In this document: one piece after another, positions 26,523 through 35,132 of the stretch
How positions within the stretch are numbered: the first letter of the stretch is position 1
Layout of the letters: every line of letters starts with the position of its first letter
Assembly: GCF_016093295.1 (NCBI RefSeq)
Contig: NZ_JAEDAL010000001.1
Coordinates: forward strand, 372,001-436,000
DNA length: 64,000 bases
Source: Inhella gelatinilytica
GTDB lineage: Bacteria; Pseudomonadota; Gammaproteobacteria; Burkholderiales; Burkholderiaceae_C
Direction: 5' to 3'
Made by a program: the position numbers and the translations under genes
The notes under the pieces: model-generated
Databases searched by the model: none
Seen by the model: the letters and a program-made list of their open reading frames with translations, nothing else
Told to the model about the DNA's origin: nothing

Positions 26523-27127
26523 CGGCGCACGGGCGGCAGGGCCGGCGTGGACTTCAAGGGAACGGCACTGGCAGCGGGTGCGGCCTCGGAGGCCGCGGCG
26601 CTGCGCGGCATCATCACCATGCGGGTGCGGCCCTGGGGATGCGGGGAGCTCTGTCCCGCCTGAACCTGAACCGTTTCCGTGCGGCTGTTGTACAAAATCG
26701 TCGCGCCCGTGAGTTCGCTGAGCAGTTGGGCCCCTTTCAGTCGGCGCACCAACGCGCCCCCCACGAAGTTGACGGTGTCGTTGCCGCTGTCGTACTCGAT
26801 GCGATCCGCTTGACCTTCCAGGCGCTCGCCCGGGGCATCCAGGGCTTGCGCAAACCGAACGGGCTCGCCCCCCTTGCTGAGGGCCCGGGCATGGTGGCTG
26901 CCATCCTTGCGCTCCTCGACCTCCAGCAGGGCCGCCCGCAATTGCAAGCTGCCCTGCGTCAGCAAGACCGGCCCTTCCCATTCCACGCGCTTGCTGCGGT
27001 CGTTGTAGGTTCCCGATCGTTCGCTTTCAATCGCAATCGGCTTGGTCCGATCGTCCTTGGCCGCCTCGGCAACGGGCGCACCCAAGCACGTGAGCGCCAG
27101 GCCCAGCCACATCACGGTCTGACGCAT
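26519..27127 (-). CDS. lptA: LPS transport periplasmic protein LptA
   Basis: 202 aa OstA-like beta-jellyroll protein forming the periplasmic bridge for LPS. The signal peptide is [16 protein letters not shown] ending APVAEA; the mature part has [29 protein letters not shown] in pieces ([14 protein letters not shown]) and [21 protein letters not shown] as the repeat strand. The C-terminal 40 residues are Ala/Pro-rich. ATG at 27127 shares a base with the dsbA stop; a GTG one codon upstream is possible. No lptC precedes it. Confidence 0.9.
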   Translation of the reverse strand: MRQTVMWLGLALTCLGAPVAEAAKDDRTKPIAIESERSGTYNDRSKRVEWEGPVLLTQGSLQLRAALLEVEERKDGSHHARALSKGGEPVRFAQALDAPGERLEGQADRIEYDSGNDTVNFVGGALVRRLKGAQLLSELTGATILYNSRTETVQVQAGQSSPHPQGRTRMVMMPRSAAASEAAPAASAVPLKSTPALPPVRR

Positions 27128-27804
27128 CACACCTTCCCGAAGTTGCGCACCAGGAACTCGGTCACCGCCACCGCACGGCGCCCGCCTTCCAATGCACTCA
27201 TGGGCTCCCCACCGGCAGCTTGCGAGGGCGAAGTGGTGTAGAGGCCGCCGATACCCAACATGGGCACCCCGTCCAGTTCATAGGCTTCGGTCAACTTGTC
27301 CGCCTGCACGATCTTGGCGCCGCTGAAGGCCTTGGGGTCCAGGGCGGCCCACATGGACTGGAACTTGGCCCCATCCAACCCCAGGGGCTGCAACAACTTG
27401 ATCATGGCCTCGGGGGTATCCAACGGATTGCGCTGCTGGTGCATCGCATTGAAGATGGCCGACCGGAATTGATGTTCCACGCCCATGGCCTGCAGCGTGA
27501 AAAAGAGGCGCTGGTGGGGGCGCTGTTGCGCCCGGCCGCCGATGTGAACGTGGCGGAACTCCACCGTGGCCGGCAGTTGTTTGACCCAAGCCTGCAGGGT
27601 GGGCTCAAAGGCATTGCAAGCCGGGCAGCCGTACCAAAAGAACTCCACCACTTCGATCTTGCTGCCACTGCTGGCCAAGCGTTGGCGGAGTTTGCGGAAA
27701 TGGCGTCCCACTTTGGGTTCACCTTGCGCCACCGCGATGCCCGGTAGCGCCGCAGCGCTCAACAACGCCAATCCCTCGCGTCGAGTCAGAACACCCAAGC
27801 TCAT
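27127..27804 (-). CDS. Thiol:disulfide interchange protein DsbA paralog 2 (CPAC)
   Basis: 225 aa thioredoxin-fold oxidoreductase. The N-terminus LTRREGLALLSAAALPG is a signal with a twin-Arg, Tat-like start. The active site is WYGCPACN and the cis-Pro loop is GVPMLGIGG. It differs from the adjacent paralog in the dipeptide between the cysteines (PA rather than PH) and in the residue before the cis-Pro loop, which should change redox potential and partners. The ATG is 1 bp after the first dsbA stop. Confidence 0.88.
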   Translation of the reverse strand: MSLGVLTRREGLALLSAAALPGIAVAQGEPKVGRHFRKLRQRLASSGSKIEVVEFFWYGCPACNAFEPTLQAWVKQLPATVEFRHVHIGGRAQQRPHQRLFFTLQAMGVEHQFRSAIFNAMHQQRNPLDTPEAMIKLLQPLGLDGAKFQSMWAALDPKAFSGAKIVQADKLTEAYELDGVPMLGIGGLYTTSPSQAAGGEPMSALEGGRRAVAVTEFLVRNFGKV

Positions 27805-27805
27805 G

Positions 27806-28474
27806 TCAAACCTTCCCAAAATTCTTGATCAGATGATCGACGGTCAGCAGCGTGCGACGCAGGCCTTCCGCATGCGAAACGTTGGCACCGGCCATGCTTT
27901 CGGACGTCACGTACAAGCCCCCAATGCCAAAAGTTGGCACGGAGTCGACCCCGTAGTCCTGGGCCAGTTTGTCGCCCGCACGAATTTGCGCCGCGCTGAA
28001 GCCGCGCGGATCAAAGGCGTCCCAAGTCCGCTCAAACCGCGGCACGTCCAACCCCAAGGGCTGAAGCAACTTGACCATTTCCGCCGGGCTGCCGAGCATC
28101 AGGTTCTGTTTGTGCAGCGCGTCAAAAATCGCCGCTCGGAACTGGGGCTCAACGCCCATGGCCTGCAGCACATAGAAGAGTCGCTGGTGCAGGGCTGAGT
28201 AACCGCGAATGGGAATGGGAACGGCCCGGAACTCGGCCTGCGGGGGCAACTGCTTGAGCCAGGCCTGCAAGTGCGGCTCCAGCTCGTAGCAGTGCGGGCA
28301 GCCGTACCAGAAGAATTCCACCAGTTCGATCTTGCTGCCCGGGCTGCGTGGCAGGGGCTGGCGCAACCGCACAAAGTGCTGACCCGCCAGGGGAGCAAAG
28401 GGAGCGCCTTGCGCCCACGCGGGGGCCGCCGGCAAACTCAGGGCGGCGACAGCTGTACGACGGTTGAACTTCAT
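27806..28474 (-). CDS. dsbA: Thiol:disulfide interchange protein DsbA
   Basis: 222 aa periplasmic disulfide oxidase. The signal peptide [22 protein letters not shown] has an RR pair, the active site is the canonical WYGCPHCYELEP, and the cis-Pro loop is SVPTFGIGG. The family-typical KLIELVEFFWYG-like strand is present as KIELVEFFWYG. It is translationally coupled to the upstream SPOR gene (ATGA), the common argS-SPOR-dsbA order in Burkholderiales. Confidence 0.92.
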   Translation of the reverse strand: MKFNRRTAVAALSLPAAPAWAQGAPFAPLAGQHFVRLRQPLPRSPGSKIELVEFFWYGCPHCYELEPHLQAWLKQLPPQAEFRAVPIPIRGYSALHQRLFYVLQAMGVEPQFRAAIFDALHKQNLMLGSPAEMVKLLQPLGLDVPRFERTWDAFDPRGFSAAQIRAGDKLAQDYGVDSVPTFGIGGLYVTSESMAGANVSHAEGLRRTLLTVDHLIKNFGKV

Positions 28475-29142
28475 TTCTGCGTCTTCACCAGGGTGGACTC
28501 CAGGCCCGCCTCCTGCACTTGGTGGTGCAAAGCTTCGGCTTCGGCTTTCACCTCAAAGGGACCGATGCGGACGCGATACACCAGGCGACCATTGGTTTCC
28601 TTCTCGTACACCTTGGCATTGAAGCCCTGCAGCCCCAGGCGCGCCCGCTGCTGCTCCGCCTCTTCCGGCTTGGTGAACGCGCCGGCTTGGACGAAATACA
28701 CCGCATTGGGATCGGTCACCTTGGCGGGATCGGGCTTGGCACCCGCAGCAGGAATCGCGACCGCGGCGCTGGCTGCAGGTTTTAGTGCCTGCGCGGCCGA
28801 AGCGGCGGCAGGCACCGGTGCCGCCGCGCTTGGGGGCGGCGCTTTGCCGGGCTCGCTGGCCGCCTCGGCGGGTTGTGCAACCACCCCACTGGCCGCGCGG
28901 CTTTTGCCACCCAGCGCTTGGTTTGGGTTCCACCCCTTGGCGCCCTGGGCATCGGCGGCATCCAGATCCGCGTCGCGCCGCGGCACCTTGTCGACAAAGG
29001 GAACGGGCACCTTGGTGACATACAAGGCCACGCCCAAGGCGATCCCCAAGCCCAGCAAGAGCCCCACCACGAGCCCCAGGCCAAAGCCACCGCGTTGGCG
29101 TCCGCCCTTGGCGGCCGAGGGCGCCTTTTTCACATCACTCAT
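28471..29142 (-). CDS. SPOR-domain cell division protein (FtsN-like)
   Basis: 223 aa bitopic membrane protein. It has a short cytoplasmic Lys/Arg-rich N-terminus, one membrane helix (about 20-42, [21 protein letters not shown]), an Ala/Pro-rich linker of about 90 residues, and a C-terminal SPOR domain (about 147-220; [21 protein letters not shown] and [18 protein letters not shown]) that binds denuded septal peptidoglycan. Architecture and neighbour argS match the FtsN-like proteins of betaproteobacteria. Confidence 0.88.
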   Translation of the reverse strand: MSDVKKAPSAAKGGRQRGGFGLGLVVGLLLGLGIALGVALYVTKVPVPFVDKVPRRDADLDAADAQGAKGWNPNQALGGKSRAASGVVAQPAEAASEPGKAPPPSAAAPVPAAASAAQALKPAASAAVAIPAAGAKPDPAKVTDPNAVYFVQAGAFTKPEEAEQQRARLGLQGFNAKVYEKETNGRLVYRVRIGPFEVKAEAEALHHQVQEAGLESTLVKTQK

Positions 29143-30833
29143 TCCGTATTCCCTTCCCGGGCCATGGACTCAGGGGCTGAAACGCCGAGCACGCCCAGCG
29201 CGTTGGCAATCACCTGCCGCGTTGCAGCCAGCAAGGCCATGCGGGCTTGGCAGAGGCTGGGATCATCAACGATGAACCGCTCAGCCGCGTAATAGCTGTG
29301 GAAGGCGCCGGCCAAGTCACGCAGGTAGAACGCCACATCATGCGGCGTCAAGTCTTGCGCCGCCAGCGTCAGCATCTTGGGGTAGTCAGCCAGCTTGCTC
29401 ATCAGCGCCATCTCCGTGGGCGCCGTCAGGCCCGAGAGGTCGGCCGAGCCCAGCGCCTGAACCGCCCCGCCCCAGTTCTTCAGCACCGAGCAAATGCGTG
29501 CGTGGGCGTACTGCACGTAGAACACGGGGTTTTCATCGGTACTCTTGAGCGCCAGGTCGATGTCGAACACAAACTCGGTGTCGGCCTTGCGGCTGATGAG
29601 GAAGAAGCGCACCGCATCACGACTGGTCCAGTCGACCAAATCGCGCAAGGTGACGTAGGAGCCGGCGCGCTTGGAGATCTTGACCTCTTCGCCCCCCCGC
29701 ATCACGGTCACCATCTTGTGCAACACATAGTCCGGGAAGCCCTGCGGGATGCCCAGGCCCTGGGCCTGCAGGCCGCCGCGAACGCGGGCGATGGTGCCGT
29801 GGTGATCGGTGCCCTGGATGTTGATGCACTGGGTGTAGCCGCGCTCGAATTTGTTGACGTGGTAGGCCACGTCGGGCACGAAGTAGGTGAAGCCGCCGTC
29901 TTGCTTGCGCATCACGCGGTCCTTGTCGTCCCCGTAGTCGGTGGACTTGAACCACAGCGCACCGCCCTCTTCGTAAGTCTTGCCGCTGGCGACGATGCGC
30001 TCGACTGCCTTCTCCAGCTGCCCACCGGCATAGACGCTGGACTCCAGGAAGTAGTTGTCGAACTTCAGGCCAAAGGCTTGCAAGTCCAAGTCCTGCTCGT
30101 GCCGCAGGTAAGCCACCGCGAACTGGCGAATGCCCTCCAGGTCGTTCACATCCGCTGAAGCCGTGAACTCACGGTCGTCGGCCTTGACGGTTTCCTGGCG
30201 CAAGAAGGCGTCCGCGATGTCCTGGATGTAGTCCCCGTTGTACGCACTCTCGGGCCACTCGGCGTCCCCGGGCTTGAAGCCCTTGAGGCGCATTTGGGTT
30301 GAGTTCGCCAAGGTGGCAATCTGCACACCCGCATCGTTGTAATAGAACTCGCGCGTGATCTGGTGGCCCTGGGTGGCCAGCAGGCTGCAGACGGCATCCC
30401 CCAGCGCGGCTTGGCGCGCATGGCCCACGTGCAGCGGGCCCGTGGGGTTGGCGGACACGAATTCGACCAATACCCGGCGGGTGGTCGGCGCCTGGCGCCC
30501 GAACGCGGCGCCGGCCTGCAGCACCTCGGCCACCACCGCCTGCTTGGCGGCGGGCTTGAGGCGCAGGTTCACAAAGCCCGGACCCGCGATTTCAATCGCG
30601 TCCACCCACTGCTGCACGGCCGGCTGGGCGCTCAACACCTCGACCAGCTGCGTGGCCAATTCACGGGGGTTCTTCTTGAGTCCGCGCGCCAGTTGCATGG
30701 CCACCGTGACCGCCAAATCACCATGGCTGGCTTGCTTGGGGGCCTCAAAGGCGGGGGTGAGGGGGGTCTCGGGGGCAATTGCGCGCAGCGCAACGCCCAA
30801 GGCTTCGAGCAGGGCCTGAGTGGCATGAATCAT
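29139..30833 (-). CDS. argS: Arginyl-tRNA synthetase
   Basis: 564 aa class Ia synthetase. It has the HIGH-like motif [14 protein letters not shown], the KMSKS-like region [18 protein letters not shown] and a C-terminal DALR anticodon-binding domain ([15 protein letters not shown]). Length is normal. ATG at 30833 gives the family-like N-terminus [13 protein letters not shown]; an upstream ATG six codons earlier is possible. It heads a ten-gene minus-strand train down to 21369. Confidence 0.96.
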   Translation of the reverse strand: MIHATQALLEALGVALRAIAPETPLTPAFEAPKQASHGDLAVTVAMQLARGLKKNPRELATQLVEVLSAQPAVQQWVDAIEIAGPGFVNLRLKPAAKQAVVAEVLQAGAAFGRQAPTTRRVLVEFVSANPTGPLHVGHARQAALGDAVCSLLATQGHQITREFYYNDAGVQIATLANSTQMRLKGFKPGDAEWPESAYNGDYIQDIADAFLRQETVKADDREFTASADVNDLEGIRQFAVAYLRHEQDLDLQAFGLKFDNYFLESSVYAGGQLEKAVERIVASGKTYEEGGALWFKSTDYGDDKDRVMRKQDGGFTYFVPDVAYHVNKFERGYTQCINIQGTDHHGTIARVRGGLQAQGLGIPQGFPDYVLHKMVTVMRGGEEVKISKRAGSYVTLRDLVDWTSRDAVRFFLISRKADTEFVFDIDLALKSTDENPVFYVQYAHARICSVLKNWGGAVQALGSADLSGLTAPTEMALMSKLADYPKMLTLAAQDLTPHDVAFYLRDLAGAFHSYYAAERFIVDDPSLCQARMALLAATRQVIANALGVLGVSAPESMAREGNTE

Positions 30834-30893
30834 GCTGTGGATTTTAGGCACCCCCTAATGGTCGCCAGCGCCAAGGAATGGCAGGATCCGCGC

Positions 30894-32300
30894 ATGCCCA
30901 ACCCAGCCCCCGGCCCCACCGAAGCCAGCCTGCCGGCCTCGACCTTCCCTGGCAGCGAAGCCCCGTCGCAGTTGGACCTGCCCAGCCACATCGGCAAGTA
31001 CAAGGTGATTCGGTGCTTGGGGCACGGTGCCACGGCGGATGTTTTTTTGGCGCACGACGCGTTTCAGGACCGACATGTCGCCATCAAGCGGGTACGCCCC
31101 TGGAAGGAGGCCACGCGCGGCGCCGAGGGTTCGGTGAACATGCGCAACCACTTCTTTGCCGCCGAAGCGTCCCTCGCCGGCCGGCTCTCTCACCCCAATG
31201 TGGTGCAAATTCTGGATGCGGTCACGGACGCCCCCGAGCCCTATTTGGTGATGGAGTTTGTACCCGGGGTGACCATGCGGCACTTTTGCCGGGCGGATCG
31301 GCTGCTCCCGCTGGATCAAATCGTGGAACTGGGGTTCAAGTGCGCCATGGCCCTGGATTACTGTTTTCGCCAGGGCGTCATCCACCGCGACATCAAACCC
31401 GCCAACCTGCTCACCGTACTGGACGACCAGGGGCAAGCAGTGGACGTGAAGGTCAGTGACTTCGGGTCAGCGCTGCACCTGCAAAGTGATCAGACACAAA
31501 TCCACCGCGTGGGCTCGCTGGCCTACATGCCCCCCGAACAACTGGAAGGCAATGACCTGGACGCGCGAGCCGATCAATATGCCCTCGGAGCGGTGCTGTA
31601 CCACCTGATCGCCGGGCGGCCGCCCTTTGATGCACCGTCCCAGATGGCCTTGATGCATCAGATTTACCACCAAGAACCAAAACCGCTCTCCCATTGGCGA
31701 GAGGGCGTCGCCCCCGAATTGGACACCGCTGTTCTTCGTGCCCTGTCCAAACGTCCGGAAGATCGCTTTCCGAACTGGGGGACATTCGCCCAGGCGTTGT
31801 CGGATTTGGTGGCCAAACAGCTCATTCCCTTGGCGCGCTTCACCGAAGTGAAAGACTCGGAGCGCTTCAACCTGTTACGCGCCCTGGACTTTTTCCGTGA
31901 GTTTGATGACGTGGAGCTGTGGGAGGTAGTGCGCCGTGCCCGGTGGCGCCGCTACCCCGTCCATCATCACTTGTTCAAACGCGGCCAGGAAGGCAACAGC
32001 TTTCACATCATTGCGCTGGGCGCGGTTGAGGTCATCCGAGATGGCCATGCCGTGGCGCAATTGGGCACCGGCACGTCGGTGGGCGAAATGGCCTATTTGG
32101 CCCCCAACGAAGAGCTTCGCCGCCACACCACCGATGTGCGGGTCACAGAGGTCTGCACCACGGTGAGTTTCACCCCCCAGTTGCTGGGCTCGCTCTCGGG
32201 CGAATGCCAGCACCGCTTCGACCGCGCTTTCATCAAAGTGCTGGTGCGTCGCTTGCATGCGGCGCACGAACACCTGGTGCATCCGCGCCGCATCATGTAG
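30894..32300 (+). CDS. Ser/Thr protein kinase fused to a cyclic-nucleotide-binding-like domain
   Basis: 468 aa. A Hanks-type kinase domain spans about 36-300: Gly-loop LGHGATADVFLA (42-53), Lys65 in AIKRV, Glu91, catalytic HRDIKPAN (164-171), and DFG 189-191, so it looks active. Residues about 325-460 resemble the CAP/cNMP-binding fold (FKRGQEGNSFHIIALGAVEV, GTSVGEMAYLAP), although the Arg that binds cyclic-nucleotide phosphate is not obvious. There is no membrane helix, so it is cytosolic. ATG at 30894 has AGGAT upstream; an alternative ATG at 30858 has no ribosome site. The domain pairing resembles eukaryotic PKG in reverse order. Confidence 0.88.
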   Translation: MPNPAPGPTEASLPASTFPGSEAPSQLDLPSHIGKYKVIRCLGHGATADVFLAHDAFQDRHVAIKRVRPWKEATRGAEGSVNMRNHFFAAEASLAGRLSHPNVVQILDAVTDAPEPYLVMEFVPGVTMRHFCRADRLLPLDQIVELGFKCAMALDYCFRQGVIHRDIKPANLLTVLDDQGQAVDVKVSDFGSALHLQSDQTQIHRVGSLAYMPPEQLEGNDLDARADQYALGAVLYHLIAGRPPFDAPSQMALMHQIYHQEPKPLSHWREGVAPELDTAVLRALSKRPEDRFPNWGTFAQALSDLVAKQLIPLARFTEVKDSERFNLLRALDFFREFDDVELWEVVRRARWRRYPVHHHLFKRGQEGNSFHIIALGAVEVIRDGHAVAQLGTGTSVGEMAYLAPNEELRRHTTDVRVTEVCTTVSFTPQLLGSLSGECQHRFDRAFIKVLVRRLHAAHEHLVHPRRIM

Positions 32301-32317
32301 TCCCCCAGGAGCTCTTC

Positions 32318-32692
32318 ATGAAGAACCCCCTCTCCTTCGCCCCCCTTTTGCTGACCTTGCTCGCGGCGCCCCACATGGCGCTCGCCGGCACCTGCGAAGA
32401 ACAAGCCGCCGAACGCAAGCTCGCCGGTGCCGCCAAGACCAGTTTTCTCAAGAAATGCCATGCGGACGCGGGCGGCGGCCCGTCGGCCTGCAAGGCCCAG
32501 GCCGATGCCAAAAAGCTGCATGGCGCCGCTGCCACCAGCTTCATCAAAAAGTGCGAAGCCAGCAGAGCCCCCGCAGCCGACAAGCCGGGGGAGGCCTGCC
32601 TGGCCCAAGCCGAAGAGAAGAAGCTGCACGGGGCGGCCCGCAACAGCTTCGTCAAAAAGTGCCAGAAGGACGCGGCGGCTAGCGCGCCGTGA
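32318..32692 (+). CDS. Secreted PsiF-repeat protein
   Basis: 124 aa. The signal peptide (1-23, ends ALAG) is followed by three repeats of the form C-x3-A-x3-KL-x-GAA-x2-F-x-KKC (EQAAERKLAGAAKTSFLKKC, KAQADAKKLHGAAATSFIKKC and LAQAEEKKLHGAARNSFVKKC, each about 30 residues apart). This is the PsiF repeat known from the phosphate-starvation-inducible E. coli PsiF; its role is unknown. Paired Cys in each repeat suggest periplasmic disulfides. AGGAG precedes the ATG, 17 bp after the kinase stop, so they may be co-transcribed. Its last 14 bp overlap the convergent mutarotase gene. Confidence 0.85.
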   Translation: MKNPLSFAPLLLTLLAAPHMALAGTCEEQAAERKLAGAAKTSFLKKCHADAGGGPSACKAQADAKKLHGAAATSFIKKCEASRAPAADKPGEACLAQAEEKKLHGAARNSFVKKCQKDAAASAP

Positions 32693-33521
32693 GGGCCTGA
32701 CGCGCCACCCACTCGTCCCCCGGTTCCAACACCGGGGGGTGCTCGATCTGCGCGGCCTCCACACAGACAAAGTGCTGCCAGTCTGCGGCCGGCAGGTCGG
32801 GCAAGCCATGGTCGGCACCCGGGTTCCAGACCACCACGTCGTCAAAGCCCTCGCTCTCAATCAGCAGCCGACGCGTGGTGGCCTCACCCAGCTCCACCAG
32901 GCGCAGCGTGGAGGCCGGGCCATAGACGATGCGGTCGATGGCTTTGCCGGGCAGCAACTCCAGCCGGTGGCTGTGCTGCACGCCCTCCAAACCGGTGTCG
33001 CTCTCGCAATAGCGCCGGTCTTGCAGACCTTCAATCTGGACGCGGCCCAGGTCCTGCACCCGCCAGTAGCTGTGCAGAGCGGCTTGGAAGCTGAAGCGCG
33101 CCTCGCCCCGGTTCTCCACCGCCAGCTCCATCTCCAACCGGGACCCGGCAATGCGCACCGTGAGCTCCAGGGCGAACGCATGGGGCCACAGCCGCAGGGT
33201 ATCGGCGTCATCCTCCAGGCGCAGCACGGCCAATGCGTCCCCCTGCACCCCTTGCTCGCGCTGCACCAGCGACCAGGTTCGGGTTCGGGCGATGCCATGG
33301 CGGGGGTACGGCCCCTGCAGCGCAAACTGGGGAAAGATCACGGGTACGCCGCCCCGCAGGGCCGACCCCGCCGCAGGGACACTGAGCGGCGAGGCATACA
33401 GCTGCTCTTCGCCGCCCGCCGGGATCCAACTGAGAAGCTGACCGCCGTGGAGGCTGACGGTGGCTTGGGCACCGTCGGGGGCGCGCAGGGTCACCAGGGC
33501 ATCGTTTTTAGACGGGTTCAT
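32679..33521 (-). CDS. D-hexose-6-phosphate mutarotase (YeaD-like)
   Basis: 280 aa galactose-mutarotase-fold epimerase acting on the anomers of glucose-6-phosphate-type sugars in the cytoplasm. It has GGVPVIFPQFALQGPYPRHG, cut here to GVPVIFPQF and PRHGIARTRTW, ALHSYWRVQDL with the catalytic His, VVVWNPGADHG, and the catalytic Glu in FVCVEAAQ. The open frame extends upstream, but residues before MNPSKND are not family-like. A GGA-rich site precedes ATG 33521. Confidence 0.88.
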   Translation of the reverse strand: MNPSKNDALVTLRAPDGAQATVSLHGGQLLSWIPAGGEEQLYASPLSVPAAGSALRGGVPVIFPQFALQGPYPRHGIARTRTWSLVQREQGVQGDALAVLRLEDDADTLRLWPHAFALELTVRIAGSRLEMELAVENRGEARFSFQAALHSYWRVQDLGRVQIEGLQDRRYCESDTGLEGVQHSHRLELLPGKAIDRIVYGPASTLRLVELGEATTRRLLIESEGFDDVVVWNPGADHGLPDLPAADWQHFVCVEAAQIEHPPVLEPGDEWVARQALTAR

Positions 33522-33541
33522 GGCGTCCGTTCCAATAAAAC

Positions 33542-34471
33542 TTACGGTCGCTGGTGAGCGGTGCGTCCCCAGTCGCCCAACAGAGTTTCGCGCCACGAGG
33601 ACCAAAACCCGGCCACGTGCTGCACAGGTTCCGCGTCGCGCACCACGCGCGCCGCGGCGGCCTGCGCCAAGGCGGTCGATTCGGCATAAAAAGGTTGCCG
33701 CGCATCCAGTGGCAGGCCCAGGGCGCGTGCCTCTTCGACCAGCAATTGCAAATACTCCTCCAGACACTCGGCCGTGAAGGGGTTGGGGTCGTGGAAAGTC
33801 ACCACCACGGGCCGCACGCCGTCCGCCACCGGCAACGCCTGCAATCGGGGCCCCAGCTCCCGCAGCTGATGCCGCAGGTGGCTGCGGCGCCGCCACGAGT
33901 AATAGGGCCACACGATCTTGCCGTCACTGGCGCTCAAATCGGTCAGCAGCATGGACAGTCCCGCCTCGTGATACAGCCCCAGGGTGCGGGCGTCATAGGC
34001 CCACCCGGGCGGCCGCACCAAGGTCGGACGGCGACCCAGCAGGGTCTCATGGTCGCTCAGGCCCAGCGCCAGCGCCTCGCGCAAGGCCTCGCTCTCCATG
34101 CGTCGGTGGCTTTGGTGCCCGGGCGTGGCGGTGTGAAAGCCGAGCACATGCCCCTCTGCCGCCTCGCGTCGCAACAGCTCCTTGCCGCGCGCGGTGGCCC
34201 CACCGCTGGAGGTGCGCGTCTGCACAAAGAAGAGCGCCTTGATGCCCGGCTGGATGGCGTTGTTTGCCAAGGTATTGAGCACTTGCTCGGTGGGGTTGCT
34301 GGCGCCCTCGCGGCCGCTGGGGCCGTCGTCAAAGCTCAGCAGGTAGCGCATGGGCACCTGCGCCTGCACAGCGACCGCCCACAGCAGCGCCAACAAGCCG
34401 AAGCCGAGCCGCCACCCCGTGGGCCTGCATTGGTCGAGGGGGCTGCGCCCCCCGTCGCCCACGTTCATCAT
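33542..34471 (-). CDS. Polysaccharide deacetylase family protein
   Basis: 309 aa NodB-type deacetylase. The signal peptide spans about residues 18-38 (GFGLLALLWAVAVQAQ), followed by motif 1 LSFDDGPSGREG, motif 2 GFHTATPGHQSH with the metal His pair, motif 3 RPPGWAYD, and late VVTFHDPNPF. It would remove N- or O-acetyl groups from a cell-envelope polysaccharide or peptidoglycan in the periplasm. It follows the phosphopantetheinyl transferase gene by 43 bp on the same strand, but its link to the polyene cluster is unproven. Confidence 0.85.
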   Translation of the reverse strand: MMNVGDGGRSPLDQCRPTGWRLGFGLLALLWAVAVQAQVPMRYLLSFDDGPSGREGASNPTEQVLNTLANNAIQPGIKALFFVQTRTSSGGATARGKELLRREAAEGHVLGFHTATPGHQSHRRMESEALREALALGLSDHETLLGRRPTLVRPPGWAYDARTLGLYHEAGLSMLLTDLSASDGKIVWPYYSWRRRSHLRHQLRELGPRLQALPVADGVRPVVVTFHDPNPFTAECLEEYLQLLVEEARALGLPLDARQPFYAESTALAQAAAARVVRDAEPVQHVAGFWSSWRETLLGDWGRTAHQRP

Positions 34472-34514
34472 TCAATCCCTTGTCCGAATCGAGGCGGATT
34501 GTAAAAAACCACCC

Positions 34515-35129
34515 TCACTTCAACTGGGCCGCCCAGCGCCCCAAGGGCCGCAACGTGACGGCCGCCTGCAGGCGGCCTTCGTCGGGCCAGCCATACAAGG
34601 CCAGATTCAGCCCCTCGCCCGCCCAGCAGGCCGCCGGCCCCTGGGCATGCGCCAGCCAGCGCCAGCGCTTCCAGCCATAGGCCTCCTGCGGGGGGGGCTG
34701 CACCTTGAACCACGCCTCGACCAGGGTCCATTGGCGGTAGAAGTCCTCCGCCGTCTGGCAAGGCTCGAAGTCGCAATGCAGCGCCAAGGCTTGCCAGTCC
34801 CGCCGCGGCTTGGGCACCTCGACATCCACCCCAATCGGCTGCATCGCGCACACGGCCGCGGCCATCCAGTCCCCGCTGTGGCTCAGGCTCAGATGCCAAC
34901 CCTGGGGGTCGCAGGCGCAGCCCTGAGCATCGACCGTCAATGGGTTCACGCCACCCCGGGCCTGCTGCAGCAACTCCCGCAAGAGCCAGCGCCCCGCCCA
35001 GAAACGCTGTTGGCGCTCGGGCCGTGAAAAAGCCTGGCTGCGCGCGACCTCCGCCGCTTCGCACCAGGCCTGGGGGTCGGGCATGGACGCCAGCACCGCG
35101 CTCACGCGCTCCAGCCGCGCCCAGGCCAT
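34515..35129 (-). CDS. 4'-phosphopantetheinyl transferase of the aryl polyene cluster
   Basis: 204 aa Sfp-type enzyme that loads the phosphopantetheine arm onto the cluster's ACPs. It has LSLSHSGDW, the Mg-binding GVDVEVPK and YRQWTLVEAWFK, the place of the usual W-x-x-K-E-A/S-x-x-K motif; Val replaces the usual first Lys while the catalytic Glu and second Lys remain. It lies 3 bp from the Rap1a-like gene, at the downstream end of the cluster. Confidence 0.83.
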   Translation of the reverse strand: MAWARLERVSAVLASMPDPQAWCEAAEVARSQAFSRPERQQRFWAGRWLLRELLQQARGGVNPLTVDAQGCACDPQGWHLSLSHSGDWMAAAVCAMQPIGVDVEVPKPRRDWQALALHCDFEPCQTAEDFYRQWTLVEAWFKVQPPPQEAYGWKRWRWLAHAQGPAACWAGEGLNLALYGWPDEGRLQAAVTLRPLGRWAAQLK

Positions 35130-35132
35130 GGC

